Shown here piece after piece: positions 17,546 through 23,348 of a DNA stretch of 23,348 nt (position 1 is its first letter; every line of letters begins with the position of its first letter). The stretch comes from Sphaeroforma arctica JP610. Lineage: Eukaryota > Opisthokonta > Ichthyosporea > Ichthyophonida. The stretch is taken from the NCBI RefSeq assembly GCF_001186125.1, contig NW_014040048.1, forward strand, positions 4,813 through 28,160, in the 5' to 3' direction. The translations under genes and the position numbers were made by a program. The notes below the pieces were generated by a model. The model was not told the origin of the DNA and ran no database searches. It was given only the letters and a program-made list of their open reading frames with translations.

Positions 17546-17915
17546 CTGCAATGACTGGGAGCAGATCACAACTTGGGTTGTACATTGTTGCGCACACGCC
17601 GCGGGGAGGCGAGGCGACGATCGACACCAGAAAGAGTTGTTTTACTTGAGCGATGGATGCTACACTACTTTTGATGATCCGCCACGCAGACTATCATTCT
17701 CTAATTGCAAATCAAGTACTATACGGAATACAGTCGATAACAGCGCTGTATGGTTCAAGGCAAGAGCGACCTTGGTCAGTGGTATAGATGGCCAAGGTGG
17801 CGACGGTACGCATACGCGTGTTGTTTATACACAACATGATGACATTTGTATTGATGTAGAAACACCAGTATGCGCGATCAAGTTACAATGTGCTTACAAC
17901 CATAAACATGCTTAG
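17517..17915 (+). CDS. Hypothetical open frame (about 131 codons) with no ATG
   Basis: The frame is open from 17517 to the stop at 17913-17915 but has no in-frame ATG near its start; the first usable codon is a GTG at 17520. It reads RRRNCNDWEQITTWVVHCCA, then LFYLSDGCYTTFDDPPRRLS, SFSNCKSSTIRNTVDN, and VSGIDGQGGDGTHTRVVYTQ, ending with a His-rich tail. It has six or more cysteines and balanced composition, and GC content is higher than in the flanks, so a real exon is possible. No family is recognised. The start overlaps the third unit of a 68-bp tandem repeat. Confidence 0.3.
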   Translation, partial: AVELPVRRRNCNDWEQITTWVVHCCAHAAGRRGDDRHQKELFYLSDGCYTTFDDPPRRLSFSNCKSSTIRNTVDNSAVWFKARATLVSGIDGQGGDGTHTRVVYTQHDDICIDVETPVCAIKLQCAYNHKHA

Positions 17916-18767
17916 AGAATATGCCTAGAGCAAACAGAGGTCATATTCTGGAACTATTGTTGTTTAGGAATCTACATACATATTATAGAACACGGATCGG
18001 TGTACTGATTATTGTAATAACGTAGTAAAAGATGTATCTTTTGATATATAGTTTGAATTATAAATTCATAACTATTTACAACACTTGTATATCATTCTAA
18101 CAATGAAAATATTCGATGTGAAACTTAGCTGTTGTGGATTTTTTTTACTGAGAATCGATATCAATAAAACCTCAACATTTATTGTTCTATAGATGTGATC
18201 TACCTGACGCTGTCTACAAGTATAGCCCTTAACCATTAGATGTTGTTTGTGTATGTGTATACGATCAATTTGTAGGTCTACATTTCAGTTTTTATTCAAT
18301 GTATTTATCTTTGTATTGTTTCGGGCGTACGACCAAGGTCAGACTCTTTAACAATATATCATACCGCCCGTGTAGCCTATTGGTCCTAGATCATTACCAA
18401 TACTTCCCATTGGTCCTCAACATCCACTGATCACTCTATTGCAGCTTTTATCATCCCAAAACTACAGTATTCTCCATAATATAGCAGTTATATGGACTAG
18501 TTTCGTGAAGATTGGTCCCAACACAGGATCGTACTTTTTGCACCTTTTTTACGACTTTGTTTGACCCTTGTGCCTTCCGCACTAATAATATGAATCAATT
18601 GGATATCGTAAAATCGACCCATTATATTACTGGTCGGCGCGCCCGCGGAATTTGCACTACCTACACGGTCGTACAATTTCAATTTTGAACACAGAACAAA
18701 ACGCAAAACATAGATATATAGGCAAAAAAAACACACACAAAACTACGATATAAAGCATACTATAACC
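17916..18767. other. AT-rich stretch upstream of the Crypton
   Basis: No coding sequence is supported. Near 18360-18420 the words ATTGGTCCTAGAT and ATTGGTCCTCAAC form a short direct repeat about 40 bases apart. A (CA)-rich run ACACACACAAAA precedes the transposase ATG, with TATAAAG at 18749-18755, only 13 bases upstream of that ATG and so unlikely to be a conventional TATA box. The left end of the Crypton must lie somewhere here, but Cryptons have no terminal inverted repeats, so it cannot be placed. Confidence 0.4.
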
Positions 18768-19746
18768 ATGCCTAATCCAGAGAATCTGGTAGTGTACAAC
18801 ACAACCACACGTAAATTTCTAAATTGGTTTAGACCTAACTACAACTTCGATCAACATACTGATTTGAAAGCAAATAATGCCAACTTGAGAGAAATACTTT
18901 TGGCCATTCAGCCAGACGATCTCTGTCGATATTTTAATGAACTTGCATATGGTGTCCAAGTTCCTGGACCAGACGATAGGCCTACTTTGAAAAGAACTAA
19001 CGGTATTCTATTCAATAAGAGGGCGCTATCATGGTACATGCCACGAAATAATGAGTGGGACTTAGTAGATGAGAAGGTTAGCCCAACTAAATCACCGGCG
19101 CTGAACAATCTGATCAAACAAGTTGCACGTTGGGAGCTTCGTGGCGAAGGTAAGGCAGGATCAGAGAAGAGACCACTTGAGTATAATGAATATATGAACA
19201 TATTGAAGATCAATCTTGAACACGCCAGCTTCCGAAACTCAACCCTGCACGGATTGTGGACGTGGACGTTTCAACTTATGTGCAGGGTCGATGATGCGTG
19301 TAACTTGAAGTACGAGGATTTGAAATATATAGCAGGATATCAAAACTGCTTATTAATAGAGGTCGTGCGGAGCAAAAATATAAGCAATAGAAAGCAAATA
19401 TCAAGGCAGGTAGTACTAGGCAGCATGGATCCTTATTTGTGTGCGCTTGCGGGTTTAACCGCCCATCTGATTGAAAGGCTCGACGATCGTGCTGATCCGT
19501 CCATTTTGATTTTAGTGGATGTTCACTGCCTATGGTCAAACTGGTAGGGATGATCAGTTGAAAACTGACTACTCAAGAAGTGCACTGAAGAGAATAGTAG
19601 CACTAGATGAGTTTGAGGCAATGGGATCGGTACCTGACATAGGTACACATAGTTTTAGGAAATGTTCATGCACATATGGCCAATATAGGGGAACTACCAA
19701 GGATGACGCTAATGCTAGGGGTAGATGGGCTATGAAACCTGACTGA
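18768..19746 (+). pseudogene. Crypton tyrosine recombinase, N-terminal and central part, frameshifted
   Basis: A true ATG at 18768 begins MPNPENLVVYNTTTRKFLNW, and the frame continues 259 codons to 19547. The N-terminal part (residues 1-130) is the core-binding half. The catalytic half has LWTWTFQLMCRVDDACNLKY with the first catalytic Arg (residue 173, codon 19284) in the R-x-x-D arrangement of this family. A frame change between about 19510 and 19530 moves reading to the frame ending 19746, with AYGQTGRDDQLKTDYSRSAL and then PDIGTHSFRKCSCTYGQYRG, whose HSFRK (His 19648, Arg 19657) is the H-x-x-R box. ARGRWAM follows, matching the 'R..W' element after that box. The enzyme cuts and rejoins DNA through a Tyr nucleophile. 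The family's complete tetrad is visible but not in one frame. Confidence 0.8.
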
Positions 19747-20085
19747 ACGCCGAGGTACAAATAAAGAAGGCAAGTGAACACATACACAAGTAATCTGATG
19801 CCTTACCCAGACGAAAAGGTATCTGAACAACTCTGCGATCTTATAGGACCTTGTATATATAAAGTACAGCAAAATGCAGAGATAATAGACAACGAGGAGT
19901 TTTTAAGCGATGTAATACCAGGTCTTTATGACATAACAAACATCCACGATGCGCACAAAAAACTATTTGCCATCATTGGGTTATACTTAGCGCTAACGGA
20001 CAGTGTACTGACAACTGTGGAATTTAAACAGATAGTTGTGGCAAATATGAATGAGAACTTTAACATAAACCCAGACACTGAGTGA
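19747..20085 (+). pseudogene. Crypton recombinase, C-terminal part with the nucleophile Tyr
   Basis: The frame at 19774-20085 (no ATG; starts at GTG) reads VNTYTSNLMPYPDEKVSEQL, then CDLIGPCIYKVQ and, further on, AIIGLYLALTDSVLTTVEFK. The Tyr at 19783-19785 stands 42 codons after the H-x-x-R box of the other frame, the expected place for the catalytic nucleophile, and 'PYPDEKV' is like the P-D-x-K-V-a segment that follows it in Crypton proteins. About 30 bases (19744-19773) with stops separate it from the upstream frame, so at least one more lesion lies there. It ends NPDTE at a TGA (20083), overlapping a further short frame. Confidence 0.65.
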
Positions 20086-20234
20086 CAAAAGTTGTTGTCA
20101 AACAACAAGTACTAATAGTACGCGATAGTAATGACAGCTTTCGCATACAAGAGATCGATGGCGCACCAGGGGTCGAGAATGTAGAACATGTAAACTTCGA
20201 TGAATGTTTCTATGTTTTAAACCATGTTATATAA
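20082..20234 (+). pseudogene. Short frame downstream of the recombinase, probably still Crypton coding
   Basis: A 50-codon frame begins GTG at 20082, one base back from the stop of the preceding frame, and reads VTKVVVKQQVLIVRDSNDSF, then RIQEIDGAPGVENVEHVNFD and ECFYVLNHVI before TAA at 20232. The tight overlap with the preceding frame and the shared strand suggest continuation of the recombinase gene after another frame change. No motif is recognised. It could instead be a chance frame. From 20235 to about 20440 nothing coding is seen. Confidence 0.35.
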
Positions 20235-20484
20235 ACTAAGATACAATTTAAGTCAGTTAGGATTTAGCAGTGGTAGCTTGTGTATGAATGATCGGGACTG
20301 CCTCTTGGTAAGAGCCAGCTGTTCTTTATAGAATAATTTTCACGAGAAGTACTAAGTGTTCATGACCACACGTCTAATTTGTAGATAGACATAAGAACGT
20401 ATGTCAAGCTAATGTAGATATAATTCCATCTGAAGAAAAAAGAAAAAAAGAAAAGACTGGAGATTGGCGGGAAGACCAAAACCT

Positions 20485-20691
20485 GTAAGTAGTAGTTCAG
20501 ATATTATAAAATTTAGTTTATAATATATCTACTATCGTCTCAAATAGGTCCAAGTAAATGAGTCATACCAAATACTCAGGCTATTGGAGCTATCAAAGTG
20601 AATTTAGAACACTTTGGATATATCGGATAAAGAACTTTTTTAAATACAAGTAAAAACCAATGTGTTACCTCATTTGATTTTGATCTTTTAG
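20485..20691 (+). other. Candidate spliceosomal intron in the Crypton gene
   Basis: ACCT|GTAAGTAG at 20481-20492 is a near-consensus donor, and TTGATCTTTTAG|ACTG ending at 20691 is a good acceptor with a short pyrimidine tract. The 207-base interval is AT-rich with stops in all frames. Removal would join a basic Lys/Arg-rich segment (KKKRKDWRLAGRPKP) in phase 0 to the coiled-coil frame (TDRRPYFYKHMNVQNL). Introns in Crypton genes are known. It is a prediction only; the basic segment itself is open only back to a TGA at about 20428. Confidence 0.4.
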
Positions 20692-21337
20692 ACTGACCGG
20701 AGGCCGTATTTCTACAAACACATGAATGTGCAAAACTTGCACAATGAAATATTAGGACTCACAGCAGACGTACGCCACCTGAGACTAAAGATGGAGGAGG
20801 ATAAGCTGGAGTAGACCGCACAAAATACTAGACTAAGAAACCTAGTGCTGAGGACATAGAAAGATATAGCAGCAGGTTTCCACCGTATGGAACTACCATA
20901 CAGAGTACGACGCAATGCACAGAACCAACAGCAGAACAATAATCAGCAGCAAAACAATCCACCACCAAATGATCCACTACATGTCAATCACGAACACAAT
21001 CTCAGACAACAGCCAGATGTACGGGAACCAATACTTAGCAAAGGGCCTAAAATACTATGGAACCTTTGGCTCGAATACGAAGATGGGCTAGACAACAAAG
21101 AACTTCACAGCTAGGGAAAGAGACCAAGTTAAAACTACCTATAGTTTTAGAAATCACTTTTGGAGACCGATGGAGATAATTCTATCGAGAGGACACACTG
21201 CGCAGGCCGCAATAGAGATACTGTATACGGCCTACGGAGAGAATTTATATATATCCAACATGTGCCGAGCCTTAAAGAATAACAAAAACCTGACAAAAGT
21301 GCCGCTGAATCCCAATCAACAGCAACAAATGGGCTAA
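20692..21337 (+). pseudogene. Crypton C-terminal part: coiled coil and GCR1_C-like domain
   Basis: From ATG 20722 a frame reads MNVQNLHNEILGLTADVRHL followed by RLKMEEDKLE, a heptad-like coiled coil that continues past two in-frame TAG codons (near 20812 and 20857). Next come a Gln/Asn/Pro-rich linker (20920-20970) and GPKILWNLWLEYEDGLDN (about 21045-21100), then in the next frame FTARERDQVKTTYSFRNHFW and RPMEIILSRGHTAQAAIEIL, ending NPNQQQQMG at TAA 21335. The pattern L-W-x-x-W-x-x-Y-x-x-G-L, then W-R, then an R-x-I-I-like helix, resembles GCR1_C, the C-terminal DNA-binding domain of yeast Gcr1 that fungal Crypton proteins share. One frameshift lies near 21100-21112. The domain call is by pattern and context. 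Confidence 0.65.
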
Positions 21338-21699
21338 TTTCCCATTATTATACCAATAAACAAAATAAAGTCGAAAAAGTAGAAGTATGAGCCTATGTCT
21401 ACAATACGAGGGTTTCTAATTGGAGGATAATTGGTCATACTGAGGGCTGTACATGGCATATATATTTACGTAGTGTATGTAATATTTTAGAAATAAAACA
21501 GTAGCCGGGACAATTGAGGAAGAAAAATTTGAGCGTTAGTGACTTTGGCCGATTTTGTATATGATGAAACGGTGTATTGTAACTTTTAAATTGATATATG
21601 GCCCGATGTAAATACATCAGACCATAGGGAAGTATTATTTATTTCAAAAAAAAGATAAGTTACAATGTATGTATGCTATAATGTATGAACATATGATAT
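21338..21699. other. AT-rich stretch without recognisable genes
   Basis: No supported coding or RNA gene. The right end of the Crypton and the 3' end of the minus-strand LINE fragment must fall in or next to this stretch, but neither is marked by a poly(A) run on the right strand or by a visible repeat. An A8 run lies at about 21644-21651. Confidence 0.5.
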
Positions 21700-21845
21700 G
21701 GCTCTCATAGCCGTTGTAGTGGTTCGGGAAAGATCGATGGGAAGAAGTGGACCGTAAATTCCCGTTTGAAGCTTGGGCCAAGTGAGTCGACGATGGAGGA
21801 TTTGCGCTCAGTCAATTCTGGCCGGTGCTGACAAAACACTGATAC
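21700..21845 (-). mobile_element. Third LINE fragment (3' coding end), cut by element C
   Basis: Read on the minus strand from 21840, the sequence encodes VFCQHRPELTERKSSIVDSL, then GPSFKREFTVHFFPSIFPEP and LQRL before a stop. This lines up without gaps to VFCIHRRELTCRISSIVASL, TQSFSRQFYNLNFLLVFPEP and LKL at about 11010-10895 (minus). DNA words in common include CTCCATCGT and GAATTGAC. Similarity begins exactly at the edge of element C's LTR (21846), so element C most likely inserted into this LINE copy. It is the same orientation as the truncated copy at 10895-11580. The conserved frame across two divergent copies shows this is real ORF2 C-terminal coding. Confidence 0.6.
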
Positions 21846-22530
21846 TGTAAAAGCCGGACCTCCACATTAGAATTTTGTAATATAAACGTACTCTAAATAG
21901 TACGTAAAACGTACTCTTAAAAGTACGTAAACTCAGTTTACCTTAAATGGTTTTTAACGGTTTTATTAATTAATACCTTTTCCATTTTACACATCAGGTA
22001 TTTGGACAAGGCCATTAAAAGACGCCAGTAAAATACCAAATATAAGATTTGGTGTAGTTATATTAATAAAACTTTATTTACTTTCCAAATCTATTTATAT
22101 CTGAACACTTCGGTAGCGAGATAGCTCAACCAAACATAGGTTTCTAAGGACTATTAGCGTTGCTTAGTTTATCCTACGTTCAGCCAACCAGATGTGCCAG
22201 TCTAATGAAGGCTAAGTCGGTAATTCTTGATAAGTGGCGAGTTATTGGTTAATGCAATAACTATGGACATCAAGAGTTTTTTTCTTTTTTTTTCTTCCTT
22301 TTTTCTTCTAAAGATAGGATTTTACGAGTCTCTCGGATTCGCCCCAACGAAACATACTATAGTTTCTATTAGAGCGACAACGAAACATACCATAGTTTCT
22401 ATTAGAGTGACAACGAAACACTAAATAGAATCCCTTCGGCGAAAACAGTACTGAGAGGATTATATATAGGCAATGTCTCAGCCGCACAATCCCTCAGAGT
22501 ATTGCTGTTTTCACGAGGCAAACCTAACTG
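21846..22530 (+). repeat. LTR of element C (inner boundary approximate)
   Basis: It is homologous to the reverse complement of 4966-4200 along most of its length, including the CGTACTCT/GTACGT block, TCAGCCAACCAGATGTGCCAG, TTCTTGATAAGTGGC and CAATGTCTCAGCC. A 33-base segment beginning CGAAACATACTATAGTTTC is present twice in tandem (22348-22380 and 22381-22413) where element A has one copy. The inner LTR end is not proven; the leader to the gag ATG at 22654 differs in length between the two elements. Confidence 0.75.
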
Positions 22531-22653
22531 ATTAAGTTTAGTAAAAGTATTAACTACTTAGACTATTAAACGAAGTGACAATTAACTACCATAATTTTTT
22601 TCTTAACCAAAGTCATTCCTGAAGAGAATAGCTTGAAGTCATAAGTCAAGATT

Positions 22654-23126
22654 ATGACAAAGAAAGGCCACACCCTTTCTAAGAAGCAAAAGGCTGAAAA
22701 GAAGAAGATGGATAAAGACGCTGCCACTGCTGCTGCCACTGCTACGGCTGCAGCAGCTGCCGATGAAGTGAATTGGACAGTAGCCGAAGCTATTGTTGCC
22801 GGCGTTAACAGTCAGAACAATGCAACGGATAGGAGAGAGACCACTCCATTAAGAGAGAAGTCCATGAAGAAAGACCCCGAGGGCCAACTATTGCTTCTAC
22901 TTCTAAGCTTACATTTACGATGCCACGAAGCGAAGCATGGGGAGCGTTTAAGACTACCCCAACCAATCTTGATGAGATTACTCAGAAGGATGTTCTCCTA
23001 GTTACGGAGGAGAAGGACGAATCCCAAGGTGAAAAAGAACCACCGAAAGACGATGAAGAAGAGGAAAGCTCAAAGAGCCAGCCCGAATCAGAATCAAAAT
23101 CGACGGAACCAACTCGTATAATTAAG
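22654..23126 (+). pseudogene. Gag N-terminal remnant of element C
   Basis: ATG 22654 opens MTKKGHTLSKKQKAEKKKMD, a lysine-rich start, followed by an alanine-rich stretch (ATAAATATAAAAADEVNW) and TVAEAIVAGVNSQNN. An overlapping frame at 22920-23165 gives an acidic block, EKDESQGEKEPPKDDEEEES, then SESKSTEPTRI. The same three segments occur in the same order at the start of the gag of element A (4072 to about 3640, minus), which fixes the identity. The capsid and zinc-binding parts are not present before the LTR at 23127. The disordered, charged N-terminal region of Gag has no enzymatic role. The copy is broken. Confidence 0.7.
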
Positions 23127-23348
23127 TGTAATAGCCGGGCCTCCAAATTAGATTCTATGTTATAAACGTACTCTTAAGCAGTACGTATACTACAAACGTA
23201 CTCTTAATTGTACAAGGAACTTAAGTTTCCTAAATGGGTTTTAATAGTTTTATTAATTCATATTTTTTCCATTTTACATATCAGATATTTGGACAAGGCC
23301 ATTAAAAGGCCTCAGTAAAATACCAAACATAAGAGTTGGTCTAATTCG
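23127..23348 (+). repeat. Further LTR of the same family, truncated by the window end
   Basis: It starts TGTAATAGCCGGGCCTCC and follows the other LTRs over all 222 bases. By eye it is closer to the LTR of element A than to the LTR at 21846: it shares CAGTACGT..ACTACAAACGTACTC, GGAACTTAAGTTTCCTAAAT and ACATAAGAGTTGGTCTAATTC with A. The two LTRs of one insertion start out identical, so this pattern questions whether 21846 and 23127 are partners. Confidence 0.8.

Larger units (their letters stand above)
18768..21337 (+). mobile_element. Crypton-type DNA transposon (tyrosine recombinase with GCR1_C-like domain), decayed
   Basis: The plus strand codes in order for a tyrosine recombinase (18768-19746, continuing at 19774-20085), a linker with a probable intron, a coiled coil (from 20722) and a GCR1_C-like DNA-binding domain (about 21045-21337). 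Tyrosine recombinase plus GCR1_C without any reverse transcriptase is the signature of Cryptons, cut-and-paste elements thought to move as a circle, best known in fungi and also reported in oomycetes and animals. The extents given are of coding only; ends are not determinable since these elements lack terminal inverted repeats. At least three frame changes and two in-frame stops show the copy is dead, although domains are still clearly readable, so decay is moderate. Confidence 0.8.
21846..23348 (+). mobile_element. Element C: LTR retrotransposon of the same family as A, short form, runs off the right edge
   Basis: A plus-strand LTR begins TGTAAAAGCCGGACC at 21846. After the LTR and leader comes the gag start (ATG 22654) with the same alanine-rich and acidic segments as element A, and at 23127 another LTR of the same family begins (TGTAATAGCCGGG), again in plus orientation, continuing past the window end. 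No protease, RT or other pol sequence lies between. Either this is a short non-autonomous copy, or a second family member inserted in the gag of the first. The five bases before the LTR are GATAC; the matching copy would be outside the window. It is not a complete element. Confidence 0.8.

Noticed and set aside
12661-18500. tRNA, rRNA or CRISPR-like structures
   Set aside because: I looked for cloverleaf-like, rRNA-like and regularly spaced repeat patterns and saw none; the repeats present are too few and too uneven.
18908-19539. Minus-strand ORFs (18908-19213, 19276-19539)
   Set aside because: Antisense shadows of the Crypton recombinase frame, which has an ATG start and catalytic motifs.

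Overview
This is a gene-poor, repeat-filled stretch of a eukaryotic nuclear genome. It contains at least five insertions of three kinds of mobile element (LTR retrotransposons, LINEs and a Crypton-type DNA transposon), all decayed to some degree, and no host gene I can recognise. Long AT-rich stretches without frames, one likely spliceosomal intron and a 20-base run of N (a scaffold gap) also point to a eukaryotic draft assembly. The lineage cannot be fixed. Crypton transposons carrying a GCR1_C-like domain are best known from fungi and oomycetes, so a fungus, oomycete or other protist is possible; this is an inference.

Layout. 1-4966 (minus strand): Ty3/gypsy-like LTR retrotransposon A, running off the left edge, with its 5' LTR at about 4200-4966, then gag, protease, RT, RNase H and an unexpected NPPW-type methyltransferase-like domain. 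4967-6450 (plus): gag-protease fragment of an unrelated LTR element B, into which A inserted. About 6480-10890 (plus): a LINE with ORF1 (internally duplicated coiled coil), an ORF2 that begins on the ORF1 stop (ATGTTAG overlap), endonuclease, RT and a C-terminal region crossed by the gap. About 10895-11580 (minus): a 5'-truncated second copy of the same LINE, tail to tail with the first. 11582-12660: three degenerate direct repeats of about 400-500 bp. 12661-15800: AT-rich DNA with scattered short decayed frames. 15826-17915: three unrecognised ORFs, an 80-bp foldback and a degenerate tandem repeat of about 68 bp. 18768-21337 (plus): a Crypton with tyrosine recombinase, coiled coil and GCR1_C-like domain, broken by several lesions. 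About 21700-21845 (minus): a third scrap of the LINE 3' coding end, cut by the next insertion. 21846-end (plus): element C, same family as A, seen as LTR, a short gag start and another LTR that runs off the right edge.

The elements form a nested pile. A and C are divergent copies of one LTR family in opposite orientation about 17 kb apart. LINE copies also lie in opposite orientation. There is no operon or shared pathway. The most notable observations are the methyltransferase-like domain in a gypsy-type pol, the Crypton, the inverted LINE copies and the short LTR-gag-LTR unit. All homology calls are by eye; no database search was made.
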